Program-made: the position numbers and the translations under genes | The notes under the pieces: generated by a model | Told to the model about the DNA's origin: nothing | What the model saw: the letters and a program-made list of their open reading frames with translations, nothing else | The model's database searches: none | In this document: piece after piece, positions 1-10,359 of the stretch | Numbering within the stretch: the stretch's first letter is position 1 | How the letters are laid out: each line of letters opens with the position of its first letter | Source: Crossaster papposus | Lineage: Eukaryota; Echinodermata; Asteroidea; Velatida; Solasteridae | Direction: 5' to 3' | Length of the DNA stretch: 64,000 bases | NCBI GenBank assembly: GCA_037893245.1 | Contig: JBAIAA010000648.1 | Coordinates: 1,426,001-1,490,000, forward strand

Positions 1-765
1 ATGTCCAGTGGCTGTAACCTATCTTGAAATACTCGCTGGTGGCGAAGAGTACGCCTGTTTTCCTCCTCCAGCAGAACCACAAACACTGCAGCTATTTCAT
101 TTTAGCGCTATGCGGAGATCCGTAAGCTTTTACGGAAACGCTGGAGTTCCCGCAAAAAATTGCTCTTTTACGGACGTGTTCTGCGGATGCGCTATTATGC
201 GGATACTTCGTGAATATGGCGTAAACCATAACGGAGGCTTAACGGATCCGTTAAAGCGTGCGGATGCTTTGTGAAAAAGGTCCCTGGTTAGTAGAGGACC
301 CACCAACGGGGTCGGCGCTAGTTTTTTTCAGTTTCTCATTCAGCCTTGCTTCATGTTTTCCTGTTTGCAACTCCCTGGTTCTCTTATTGGGGTTTTTCTT
401 TCTTTAATTTGAAAAAAGAAGAAGCAACAGTTTAATTCAAATTCATCTGCTGCTTTTTTACATTGTGCCGCACCTACTCCAAATAATTTATGTTACTTTT
501 CATACCATTTCACACAAGAAAACGTTTCATTTTTCAATAAACATTTCAAGAGGCTTCATTTAAAGGCCATTCGCACTCGAGGTAAGGGCTTCACAAAGAA
601 ATAAAAATGAAATCGAACAAAATATAGAAAGAAAATGTTAATATGTTTTTCTCTATATAATTTGTTTGGGAAATGTTACCCAGAAATAACTGTTTATGAA
701 TTAAATTGAACTAATCATTAATAAAATACGTAAATGTTTTCAATTTTTCTGTCCACCTCTTTATG
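1..765. other. Non-coding stretch, no gene recognised
   Basis: I see no gene here. Positions 100-270 hold several short alternating 'tacgga/tgcgga' words that look like degraded low-order repetition. The rest is AT-rich intergenic or intronic sequence. The short open frame at 8-274 has no recognisable protein character. Confidence 0.5.
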
Positions 766-769
766 GCCG

Positions 770-1175
770 TTTTTCCTGCAGAAGAACTAGATGAGACAGC
801 ATTACAGCTAGACAGGGTCGTCTGCCATACAGTAAAACATAGGTATGGACCAGACCTTTAATCTCATCCATTTCCGGGAAAGCCCCAACAGTCATCACCT
901 TTAAAACACCAGCCTCTTCCAAGCTACCACCTTTGACAACTCTTCTTTCTTGACATTGATGTCTTCAACGAAGGAATCGTGACGACTATCCTGATGACCA
1001 ACATCCTCCTTGCACTGAACCTCTTCTAAGTTGGAATGCAAACGAACCAGCTCCTTTACATCAGGTGTTTCACTGATGCAAGGAAACCTTCGTCTTCAGA
1101 CGTTGAACATCCTTCCAGTAGTCTAGATCTTGTCCATGCAATCCTTCGTATGTCATATATATGTACATGTAGTCT
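770..1175 (-). pseudogene. Frame-broken protein remnant, unknown family
   Basis: Read on the minus strand, three adjoining segments look protein-like but lie in different frames. Segment 1 (about 1170-1090) contains the words DLDYWKDVQRLKTKV. Segment 2 (about 1100-905) contains SETPDVKELVRLHSNLEE and a charged, coiled-coil-like run. Segment 3 (about 925-775) contains VLKVMTVGAFPEMDEIKG followed by a hydrophobic stretch. The segments follow one another almost without gaps, which suits one coding sequence with two small frameshifts better than three chance frames. Short exons or a decayed transposon gene are also possible. I do not recognise the family and assign no function. Confidence 0.3.
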
Positions 1176-1788
1176 TCTTGAGATGTAGCTTGAATGCTAG
1201 GTATCAAATACTGCTTAACCGCGAGAGTCTTCCCTAGAAATTATGTTGAAAGAGGAAATAAATGTGTTCAAAAACATTCCTTTGAATTTATGTAGTTAAG
1301 AATCCTGGACAAAATGTTACCAAAATACACGTTTTCTTCACATCGTAAAAAATCTTTCAAACCACATTGTGTTACTGTGATACTAAAGTGCTCCTCTTCA
1401 CTTTTCCAAATTTAACCCTAAAGTTTGTTTACCTCTAGAGTTTCTTGATCTTGAGGTCGAAACTCCAAGTGCTGCACTATTATGGCCCATGTTGTTGTGT
1501 TGGTGCCCAATCTGGATCATCACAGCTAAACAACCAAGCAGGCTTTCCTGCAAGAATTATGTAACCCCTCATGCCTAGATTATTGTACTGAATCCCGATT
1601 GGCTTAGAATGTGTCGCATAAACTTTGAGGGTGAAATCTGATGTTTCTTTGGGCAAACATTTGGGCAAAGTGGCATTTTGATTTAAATGTAAACAAACCC
1701 AATATAACTCCCTAGTACCCTACTATCGCCACATCATGTCCGGATGTTAAAAAAGCGATAAGTAGGGTCCTAGTTAAACTGTCTGAAA

Positions 1789-2110
1789 CTGAACGATGAT
1801 AAAACCGAAATTATCCATTTATCTAGTCGCCATAGATCCTGTAGTCCTATTACATCATCATGTATCAAATTAGATAATACTTCCATATTCCCAGTTTCTA
1901 GTGCTCGCAACCTTGGAGTCATATTTGATGCTAATCTTTCTATGAATTATCATATCGGTAATGTGTGTCGTGTAGCTTCAATTGCCCTTCATAAAATCGG
2001 TACCATTAGACAATATTTGGATACAAAAATCTACTGAAAAGCTGATTCAATCACTGTTATGTGTCGCATAGATACATGTAATAGCTTACTATATGGACTT
2101 ACTTTATGTC
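1789..2110 (+). pseudogene. LINE reverse-transcriptase C-terminal fragment (CR1/L2 group)
   Basis: Translation from 1789 gives LNDDKTEIIHLSSRH, then ARNLGVIFDANLSM, then an ALHKIGTIRQYLD-like stretch. This is the conserved segment just after the YADD active site in CR1/L2-group LINE reverse transcriptases, and the same segment is seen in the intact LINE at 6.3-9.5 kb (VRDLGVVLD). A one-base frameshift near 2030 and stop codons after 2060 show that it is dead. Neither the catalytic core upstream nor a 3' tail is present, so this is an internal scrap. Confidence 0.7.
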
Positions 2111-2265
2111 ACACTGTACACTTGTCAAGCAAGTTGCCAATATCACAAACAGTATTTTACAGCTTGAATGACAAGTAAATAGCAAGTGACGCAAATAGAG
2201 CGTGGTCCCTTGTGTGCATACACATACAAAGGTGATGCGGATGTGTGTATATATATGTAGTGCAC

Positions 2266-2433
2266 ATGTAAGCTCTGGACCTACCAAATTTGAGTAACTA
2301 ATTGAATAAATCACCAAGGGAACTGGCCAAAACTATATTTGTTTACCTCAACAACATGCTCTCGTTTATTTAACAATAACAATTCAACCAGAATACAAAA
2401 AAAGGATACGATCGTATCAGGCCTTAGATGTTA
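2266..2433. repeat. Direct repeat copy 1 (LTR-like spacing)
   Basis: The sequence starts 'atgtaagctctggacctacc', shares 'aataaatcaccaaggg' and a block containing 'ggatacgatcgtatcag', and fades out at 'atgtta'. It matches 3769-3965 in the same orientation with small indels, including one roughly 25-bp block missing here. The pair brackets a gag-like remnant, so these could be short LTRs of a decayed element. I did not find a clear target duplication, and the copies could also be two insertions of one MITE. Confidence 0.6.
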
Positions 2434-3410
2434 AAGGCCAATTCAAGCGCCGCTAAATATTCATCTGCGCTGGCCTGAGGTTGGTCAATTCGCAAATCAG
2501 TGATGATGTTGGCGGTTGGGGGTCGAAGGGCCTCACTCAACCTTCTCCGCCGTTCAGCATCATCTGGTTCTTCCTCTAATTGCCTCAATCCATGTGTCAA
2601 ATGGGTATTCATCCTCCGATGGTATTGTAACAAAAACCGTTCTCTGGGGTCGACACACACACAGGAAGGAAACTCGGACAGGTATTCTGTGGTTTCGTTG
2701 ATTCTTAGGCCGTTTAATCACACTTCTCCGCCGGTCAAAACACTGACATGAAGCTTACCGCTATCACGCGGCACTGGAACCGGTCAGAACCGGTTCGGCG
2801 TATGCGCTCAAAAATACGGGTTGCCCGGGCGATTTTACCATGGAATCGCTCTAGTGCCCTCTATCGGCCAACCGGCACAAACGTTACAGTATTCTTGCAC
2901 CTGAAAACGGCCGGATTGTTCTACCCCCTGAAATACTGCAAGCAGATATAACTTTACTAAGTGTATTACTGGGACTCTGTGTATTAGAGGAAACCTCTGG
3001 CAGTGGCACTTCATTTGCACTCGGCTCGGTCTCTAGATCTTTCACCATTACTCGGGCCTTGAACGGTTTTTGTAGCTGCTCTGCTAACTTGTAAATGTGA
3101 AACAAAATGTCTCCACTCTGCGTCACAGACGCCCTGAGAGGCTCCGAAGGGGGAGGGGGGGGGGGGGGGCAAAACTACTTGGGCCACCTCTCGATCAAAC
3201 TCACTAAGTAAATGTGTAGTGCCTTGGTGTTCCTGCCTCGAAACCCCAACAAGATGTCTTATGGTCTTGGAGAGTGTTCGGGTCAGTGCTTCTCATCTAG
3301 CCCATTCGCACTAACTAGAAGAATTGCACTACCAATGGGGATATCATCTTTCTTGCATCAATCCCTTGCTAGCTTAATCAACCCGGAGTCAGCCATGCTT
3401 ACTAATTTAC
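2424..3410 (-). pseudogene. PNMA/Gypsy-gag-like pseudogene
   Basis: On the minus strand the last 79 codons (2660-2424) read DPRERFLLQYHRRM, then DDAERRRRLSEALRPP, then SADEYLAALELAF. This is the arrangement of the capsid-like region of the PNMA (paraneoplastic Ma) family and the Gypsy/Metaviridae gags it derives from: a charged 'RRRL.E.LR..A..II..LR' helix followed by 'YL.ALE.AF'. Upstream frames (3126-2884) continue with DILFHIYKLAEQLQKPF. Further upstream (about 3410-3300) is a start-like MADSGLIKLARD. Frames are broken by a poly-G tract (poly-C on this strand) at about 3149-3169, a TGA at about 2717 and other stops. The 3' end stops abruptly at the edge of the direct repeat, so the C-terminal half of gag is missing. 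It is either a dead gag or a dead domesticated copy; I cannot tell which. Confidence 0.5.
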
Positions 3411-3768
3411 GAAACAATTTGAATTTCTCTTTGAATTTGAAATAAGATGTGTAAATATCACAGAATTATGTCAAGTATCACGCTCAACCGTGCATAACAG
3501 GATGCAAATGACAATTTTGGAGGTACAATCCTGATACATGTAATACACTTTGGTATGCAGTGGAGTGCCTTTATAAATGAAGAAGAAAATAATAAATTAA
3601 TTAATGCACAAATATAGTAAACGTTGGCTCTCTGGTCGGCAGGTAAACAATAAATTTGGTGACTTATCCAAACAAGTAAACTCTCAGTGGAGAAATTAGT
3701 GGGTTTATTTTTTTTGTATTTTCTCCCCTGCAAACAAATTTGGAATAGGTCCTGGCAAGTTTGCCAAA

Positions 3769-3965
3769 ATGTAAGCTCTGGACCTACCTAATTAATTTTG
3801 AGTAACTAATTGAATAAATCACCAAGGGGACTGGTCAAAACTATATTTTGTTTACCTCAACAACATGCTCTTGTAATTTAACAATAACAACACTTGTCAA
3901 CAATTTATCAAAATATCAACCAGAATATAAAAAAAGGATACGATCGTATCAGTCCCTAAATGTTA
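3769..3965. repeat. Direct repeat copy 2 (LTR-like spacing)
   Basis: Same-orientation partner of 2266-2433, beginning 'atgtaagctctggacctacc' and ending just after the palindromic word 'gatacgatcgtatc'. It is longer than copy 1 because it retains an extra block near 3893-3920. The two start points are 1.5 kb apart. Confidence 0.6.
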
Positions 3966-4059
3966 GAGATCTCTTAAAAGTGTCATGTGCACATATAGTG
4001 GAGACTCAACACAGTGTCCACGAAGAGTACCGGTATAGTTGGTGTCCCCTTTACAAGCC

Positions 4060-4400
4060 AGAATTGCAGAACTGACGCACGCGTCCAGTGCAGCAATGGT
4101 GAGGGAAGGTCGTTCTCCAGGAACAATCACAGACGGATGTCCTTCCAGTTGGCTAAGTGGGGCAAACACACTAAAGTTAATCTCCAATTCACGTGATTGA
4201 GAGTAGAGTATGCGTAGTAAATTGGTGTTCATCCCTGCATGTAGAACTGAGATTAGAAGCCAGAATTGTAGAACTGATGAATACGTCCCGTGATGATTGT
4301 TTGCTCCACAGGGTAATTACAGACGAATGTCCTCATCAGAAGAGTTCATAATAATCACTTCATTCAGTAGGCTGAGACAGGTACAGTTAATCTCCAGTAA
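4060..4400. repeat. Diverged two-copy tandem duplication
   Basis: The block starting 'ccagaattgcagaactga' (about 4060) recurs as 'ccagaattgtagaactga' (about 4259). Both are followed in order by 'acagacg.atgtcct', a 'ggctaag/ggctgag' word and 'cagttaatctcca' or its variant. Period is about 200 bp. A minus-strand frame (4232-3963) with SQLEGHPSVIVPGERPS covers copy 1 and could be an exon, but copy 2 does not keep the frame and I do not recognise the protein. Confidence 0.5.
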
Positions 4401-5866
4401 ACCTGAAAATAACTGAGAGCCAACACACACTTATAGGTTTAACACAAAGTTTGTCTAAAATGTCAATAGACAATTAATCAGCACATCTAAGCAAACTTGA
4501 CAACTTCTCTGAGCTTTTTAGGAAACCCAGAATATCAAGACATATGACAGCTTGTCGTTACCAGTATAAGCAATAATTTTCTATTACCCATTGAAAATGT
4601 CAATAACTTGTATTAACACAGGTCCTGATGAAACTGCTTTTTTGTCACAGGTTTTACTTTGAAACAACCCGTTTATTATCTTAACCTTTAAATGTTTAAT
4701 AACTACTCACCTGGGAGCCAACGATCACTTAAATGTGAAAACCAACATTGTGATAGGTTCAGATGAGTTGTCAACACAAACGAAAATGTATACAAATGGC
4801 AAAACGATTTATTTTACATGACAATTTAGTCCAATCACCGTGCAAAGCATGGCTGACAGCTGAGCATGGCCCCGGAAAAAAAAATCAAAAATATACTTTT
4901 GGGGCAGGGGCTACACATATAATAAAATTATGCAGTGATTGCAATGTGTGTTTCGGTGTCAATTTTGTCCATATTGTTATTCTTTCAAGAGTTTTTATTT
5001 TGCTTTTGCTCCAAAGTTATTTTAATGCAGACTAGCTGCATAAATGCGGGATAAAACGGCCATCCGATTTATATTTTTAGTTCAACAAGATAGTCGCAAT
5101 GAGGATTTTCTCACGATTGTGTTGTGAAAATAGTAGGCCTACATGCAAGAGAGATGATGAAATTGCTCAATAAAAATGAAAGATACACTTAATAGATATT
5201 TGTTTGGTTGATTACAATTTTGTTTTTTTGTTTTGTTATTTTTTCCAAATAACAAATAATAACAAAATCGGTGCGTCGTCCAAAATCGGAGCAGGCGGGG
5301 ACGATCAACATGTATTTTTTATCTTGGCCTTAATACGAATAGTCACATTGCAATGTTTTCTTTTGACAAAGTGACCATTTTTACGTGACCGTAAACCTAC
5401 TGTGTTTACATGATATAACTGGTTCCCGACACAAGCAAGGAAAACTCAATAAGCGCGGAACGTATGAAGCTTAGACCAACAACGGTTGACAGCCATAATT
5501 AACCAAAATAAATGGATACAGTCCCTAGTTAATGGACCGATCCGGCCTGTCAATCACTACGCGCGCATTGACCAATAAGATTACGAGTTTTGTTCAGGTA
5601 ACTTAGCAACGGTTGCTACAGGCGTGGTCCGCCATTAGCTCGGTCAAACTATCACATGTAGTTACAAACGTGTACACAAAAAAATTGTCAAAAATATGCA
5701 TGAAATGGTCATGAAATATGTAAATAACACGCTGGTACTCGGATTACGACATCATTTTTTCCCGTTAAATACCAAAACAAATCTCGAAAATGAGAATTAC
5801 CGTTGAACTCGTGTGACGTGAACGGCGGAAATGTCAAGAAGATAAACAAGGCCAAGGACAGTGCAG
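4401..5866. other. Non-coding stretch
   Basis: AT-rich sequence with no gene I can support. Around 5517-5555 it carries 'tccctagttaatggaccg' and 'accgatccgg', whose complement recurs beside the hairpin at 10.2 kb, and 'ttttacgtgaccgtaaacct' at about 5390 resembles 10390-10430. This stretch and 10.18-10.45 kb therefore probably hold relatives of one short interspersed element in opposite orientation. Confidence 0.4.
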
Positions 5867-5872
5867 TCTAAG

Positions 5873-5906
5873 GTAGGATAGGGGCCCAAGTAGGATAGGG
5901 GCCTAA
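5873..5906. repeat. Two-copy 17-bp tandem repeat
   Basis: 'gtaggataggggcccaa' is followed at once by 'gtaggataggggcctaa', a single-base variant. It lies about 400 bp upstream of the LINE ORF and may mark the outer edge of its 5' UTR, but this is only positional. Confidence 0.6.
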
Positions 5907-6303
5907 GTAAGTGATGTGGCGCCTTAGGTTGCACTCAATAATAACTGCTCTGTACTTTTACATACATTTAGCCTGCTATTTCTTTGAAAGTTGTGTAAAG
6001 TTTGTGACCAGTAGTTTTGTGAATGTATCAGGATGCTACTAGACAATTTTAGGAACATTTGATCACTTAGTTCATTGGATATTAGCCAGTGAAAATCTAC
6101 ATGCTGAGTATATGTACTGAGTATATGTACAGAGCTATGATCCTCCATGTTTATACTACATGTACATATGCGTATGGCTGACTGACTTCCCATTGTGGAG
6201 TGAACTGAACTTCTATTGTCAAAAAGGGTCTCCTCTTCTGTGTGCAGCTAGTGCCCTATTCACCACGACATGCACTGTGAGCAAGCTGAATGGCTCTGAC
6301 TGA

Positions 6304-9300
6304 ATGCAGATAATTGCCATGGGGAACCCCAACTTAACTTCCCCTTTTATGTTGCTACTAGCAATGGCAATCTTATGTGATGTACTGTCACTGCAGCAAT
6401 ATAGCAATGAGGACCTTCTGATAAGTATTGCACCGGCCGGTGGCTACCGGCTTCCTCCAGACTTATATCAGAGGGTGAGGAACCTGGGAATTTGCTCCAC
6501 AAGACCGACCCGGAGAGGCCGAAGATCTTGGGAAAAGCAGCAGAGGCCCATCCCAGTCATCACACATGTGAGGAAAGAGATCCCGACAGAGATGAGAAAT
6601 AGGCGCATTACTCATCCCTCTATCCTGAAACTCATACGGCTTGTTCCTGCAGCCAGTGGTCCCAATGTCAATCCCACACGCGTTGGTCTTTGGAATGCGC
6701 AGTCAATGATGAATAAGCCCACTGAAATCTGTGACTTTATCTTGACTGAGAACCTTGATATTCTGGTGATCACAGAAGCGTGGCTCAGAGGAGATGGTCG
6801 CGACGGTCCCGTCTTAGCTGATATTCAAAACACTCTACAAGACTACCGTCTGTTGAAACTTCCTCGCAAAGGAAAGAAAGGAGGCGGAATTTGCATTATT
6901 CTACGCAGCGGTTTCACCACCAAGAAAAGAACTCGTACACACGAAACTTTTGAATGCCTCGAGGTAACAGCTGGTACTCCCAATCAAGACACGTTATCCT
7001 TGATTGGCATCTACAGACCACCTGCCAGAGGCCAGGGTATGACACACTTCTTTGCTGAATTCTCTACCCTCCTCGAATCTGTTAGCTTACTGCAAAGCAA
7101 GCTGCTCATTTGTGGCGACTTCAACATCCATGTAGACAATCCATCAGACACTGATGCAAGAACAATCTCGGACCTCCTTGACTCTGGAGGTCTGAAGCAG
7201 CTGATCTCCGAGCAAACGCACTCACGTGGACACATCCTTGACCTGCTGATTGTACGCGATGGTACGGACTTCGTCGATAATGTGAGTGTCCATCATGCAA
7301 TGTCATCAGACCATGCCGCTATTACGTTTACGGCAGCATTGGCACGTCCGTCTACGACCAGAAAGCAAGTCACCTTCCGCAAGCTCCAGAACATCGACTA
7401 TGAGGAATTCAATGCTGACATTGAAAGCTCTTTTGCTGAACACGACAACCTCCCATATATGGATGTCTCGCAGAAAGTTGATACGTACAACAATACTCTT
7501 GCTGCCACACTAGATAAACATGCACCAGTGATGCAAAAAGATGTCCAGTTGCGTCCACATGCACCATGGTATGACGATGCCATAAGAAACCAAAAACAGA
7601 ATATGCGTTCAAAAGAGCGAAAGTGGAGAAAGACAAAGACAACAATAGATGAGGAAATCATGAAAGAATCTCTCTCTGAATACCGATCTAAGCTGAAACG
7701 AGCTAAAGGAGCACATCACAGAGAAAATATTTCCAATTGCAACACCAAGGAACTATTCCAGATTGTCGAAAGGATGACGGTTGAACGAAGTGACCAACGC
7801 CTTCCCTCTTATGACTCTGAGAAAGAGCTTGCAGAACGATTCTCAAACTTCTTCCACGACAAGGTCTTCCGACTACGAGAAATTAACGCCAAAACTGACT
7901 ACGAATCACCAAGTGACACAACAGACGAAAGTACGACGTGCAGTCTGCAGAAGTTTCGGCCCATTCCCAATGGTGAGGTGCGCTCCATCATTAGGTCAAA
8001 GACAATCAAATCCTGTTTGTCAGACCCCATTCCTGCTCATGTCTTCAGTAAATGCATTGACACCCTTCTTCCTGCCATCACCGACATAGCGAATCAGTCT
8101 CTTGAGCTGGGCATTTGTCCTGCTTCATTGAAGTCGGCATTGGTAACACCTACGCTAAAAAAGCCTAGTCTTGACCCAGATAACCTGAAGAACTTCCGTC
8201 CAATTTCCAATCTACCATTTCTCGCAAAAGTAATCGAGCGTATCGTTTGTCAGCAGTTGATGGCATACTTCTCCGAAAACCAACTCTTGCTATCCAGACA
8301 GTCAGCCTACAGGCAGCACCATGGTGTCGAGACTGCTCTTGTGAGGGTTTACAACGACCTCCTCATAACACTTGATAGCGGGAATGAAGCTGTGCTAATC
8401 TTATTAGACCTGACGGCTGCATTCGACACCATAGAACACCATTTGCTACTCTCACGATTAAAGGAACGGTTTGGAGTAACAGGGGTAGCACTACAGTGGA
8501 TTGCATCATACCTGTCAGAGAGAGAGCAAGTGGTCATCGTCGCAGGAGCTTCATCAGAGCCTTCGTTACTACAATGGGGTGTCCCTCAAGGCTCAGTTAT
8601 AGGGCCGGTTCTCTTCATAGCTTACACTTCTCCAATCCAAGACATAATCAGCGCACATGGTTTCTCAACCATGCTGTATGCTGATGACACACAATTGTAC
8701 GTCTCTATAAACTCAAACAGGGAATTTGTGATCGAGCGGCTAGAATGCTGTCTCCGAGAAGTTCGAGACTGGATGGCGAGCAACTATCTGGTTCTCAACG
8801 ACAACAAGATGGAAGTTCTTCACCTATCTTCAAGATTCAGACAATGTCAGGAATTCCCCCCAATTACATCAGGAAATAATCAGGTCTCCCCTTCTAAGTC
8901 GGTGCGAGATCTTGGTGTTGTTCTAGACAAACATTTGAATATGCAACCTCACGTTAATAAGGTCTGCCGGAATGCCTCCCTAGCACTAAGGAAAATTGGC
9001 AGTATTCGTCCATACCTTAATAAGTCCAGCACTGAAGTTCTTGTACATGCTTTTGTCTCGTCTCTACTCGATAATTGTAATAGCCTTTTGGTAGGCCTTC
9101 CGGAAAAACAAGTAACAAAACTGCAAAGAATACAAAATTCAGCAGCGAGACTTGTTTCTAAATCCCCCCGAAAAGAACACACCACACCAATTCTAAAAGA
9201 ACTTCACTGGCTTCCAATTAAATTTCGTATCCGTTTCAAAATTATCCTACTCGTCTTCAATGCTATCCATGGTCTCGCACCGAGCTATCTCTCTGATCTT

Positions 9301-9516
9301 TTGTCTGTCTACACCCCAGCAAGATCCCTCCGATCATCAAACCAGCAGTTCCTTCGTGTACCCCCACAAAAAACAAAAAATTACGGTGAACGCTCATTTT
9401 CTTTTATCGGCCCAACTTTCTGGAACTTGCTACCGTACGAAATTCGCTCCCAATCCAACCCCAATAGCTTTAAAAAACAGCTTAAAACCTACCTATTCAA
9501 AGAGGCATATTTGTAA
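6304..9516 (+). CDS. LINE ORF: AP-like endonuclease plus reverse transcriptase (CR1/L2 group), intact
   Basis: Single 1070-codon frame without internal stops. It encodes the replication protein of a non-LTR retrotransposon, which nicks target DNA and copies its own RNA onto the cut end. Endonuclease: WNAQSMMNK (about residue 128), ITEAWL (156), GIYRPP (235), GDFNIH (270), SSDHAAITF (334), i.e. the expected N, E, Y, D/N and SDH residues. RT: FRPISNLPFLAKVIERI (about 630), LLDLTAAFDTIEHH (700), GVPQGSVIGPVLF (759) and the active site YADDTQLY (792), then VRDLGVVLD (867) and a C-terminal LHWLPI...FWNLLP region. There is no ORF1 upstream. The N-terminus begins with a hydrophobic run (about residues 11-30), odd for a nuclear protein; a second Met at codon 6 (6319) is an alternative start. 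All catalytic residues are present, so this copy is young and possibly active. Assignment to L2, Crack or another CR1-group lineage needs a phylogeny. Confidence 0.93.
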   Translation: MQIIAMGNPNLTSPFMLLLAMAILCDVLSLQQYSNEDLLISIAPAGGYRLPPDLYQRVRNLGICSTRPTRRGRRSWEKQQRPIPVITHVRKEIPTEMRNRRITHPSILKLIRLVPAASGPNVNPTRVGLWNAQSMMNKPTEICDFILTENLDILVITEAWLRGDGRDGPVLADIQNTLQDYRLLKLPRKGKKGGGICIILRSGFTTKKRTRTHETFECLEVTAGTPNQDTLSLIGIYRPPARGQGMTHFFAEFSTLLESVSLLQSKLLICGDFNIHVDNPSDTDARTISDLLDSGGLKQLISEQTHSRGHILDLLIVRDGTDFVDNVSVHHAMSSDHAAITFTAALARPSTTRKQVTFRKLQNIDYEEFNADIESSFAEHDNLPYMDVSQKVDTYNNTLAATLDKHAPVMQKDVQLRPHAPWYDDAIRNQKQNMRSKERKWRKTKTTIDEEIMKESLSEYRSKLKRAKGAHHRENISNCNTKELFQIVERMTVERSDQRLPSYDSEKELAERFSNFFHDKVFRLREINAKTDYESPSDTTDESTTCSLQKFRPIPNGEVRSIIRSKTIKSCLSDPIPAHVFSKCIDTLLPAITDIANQSLELGICPASLKSALVTPTLKKPSLDPDNLKNFRPISNLPFLAKVIERIVCQQLMAYFSENQLLLSRQSAYRQHHGVETALVRVYNDLLITLDSGNEAVLILLDLTAAFDTIEHHLLLSRLKERFGVTGVALQWIASYLSEREQVVIVAGASSEPSLLQWGVPQGSVIGPVLFIAYTSPIQDIISAHGFSTMLYADDTQLYVSINSNREFVIERLECCLREVRDWMASNYLVLNDNKMEVLHLSSRFRQCQEFPPITSGNNQVSPSKSVRDLGVVLDKHLNMQPHVNKVCRNASLALRKIGSIRPYLNKSSTEVLVHAFVSSLLDNCNSLLVGLPEKQVTKLQRIQNSAARLVSKSPRKEHTTPILKELHWLPIKFRIRFKIILLVFNAIHGLAPSYLSDLLSVYTPARSLRSSNQQFLRVPPQKTKNYGERSFSFIGPTFWNLLPYEIRSQSNPNSFKKQLKTYLFKEAYL

Positions 9517-9796
9517 GTATGAATGGTACATGTATAACGTGCCATTGTTATACTTATACTTTAGTTGGTTGTTGAGATTGCAGCTACATTTTTGTTATAT
9601 GTTAACTATTGACCTATTTTGTAATTTAAGATGCACTTTGATTTGTACTCAGCAAAATTATGTTATTTGAAGTATGTAGATATATAAGTTTAAATGTAAA
9701 ATGTAAATTATAAGCCTTTGTCATGTAAAGCGCATTGAGAATTCCTCCGGTTTTGAAATGCGCTATATAAGAAACATTTATTATTATTATTATGTA
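9517..9796 (+). mobile_element. 3' UTR and tail of the LINE
   Basis: About 280 bp follow the stop codon and end with 'tgtaaagcgcattgagaatt', then 'gcgctatataagaaac', then a run of ATT repeats. CR1/L2-group LINEs typically end in short microsatellite-like repeats instead of poly-A. The same 'agcgc.ttgag ... gcgctatataag' module is found in reverse at the 3' end of the truncated LINE at 18.24 kb, so it is a conserved tail, presumably recognised by the RT. Confidence 0.8.
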
Positions 9797-10197
9797 GAGT
9801 TAATAGTAATGCTCTACATGTATAGCAGTCTATTAATTAGGTATGGTTTAATCCTGTTGTGACAAAATACGCGATTTATTCCAGTACGGTAGTGACTTAC
9901 CAAGCAACACTTACATGCAGGCCCTGGCACCGTCTATATAAATTGACATGCATGCATGCTTCATTTCCCCTAACTGCAACTTAACCATCCTCCATGTACT
10001 GTTTATACCGTTCCTTAAAATAATGGTCATCCTTTTACTTCGCCCGCTAGCTTAGTAATTTTGTCCCCGCCTAAAGTTTAAATCAATATTTTGTACATGT
10101 ACATGTACACACATACGTACATACACCCCAGGTAATGGCGTCGCCATGCCGTTGTTAAGGTGGGCGGGGCTTATGGTCAAATCCGGATCGGTCCATT

Positions 10198-10350
10198 GTA
10201 TACCATCCCTAGTTAGTTGTCCATAATTATACACGACTTGTATACCTTTTCCTTTTAACCAACATTATTGGTTAATATTCTTAACTAGATATAGTTGTAT
10301 AGAAAAAGGTATACAAGTCGTGTGTATACGAACAACTAGGGACTGTATAC
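10198..10350. repeat. Imperfect hairpin, about 50-bp arms
   Basis: The left arm (10198-10252) and right arm (10302-10350) are inverted copies; both contain 'cgacttgtatacctttt' or its complement, bounded outside by 'gtatac'. The loop is about 50 bp. The outer flank 'ccggatcggtccatt' matches the complement of 5533-5547. This is likely a MITE or a fragment of one. Confidence 0.65.
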
Positions 10351-10359
10351 AATAAACTA

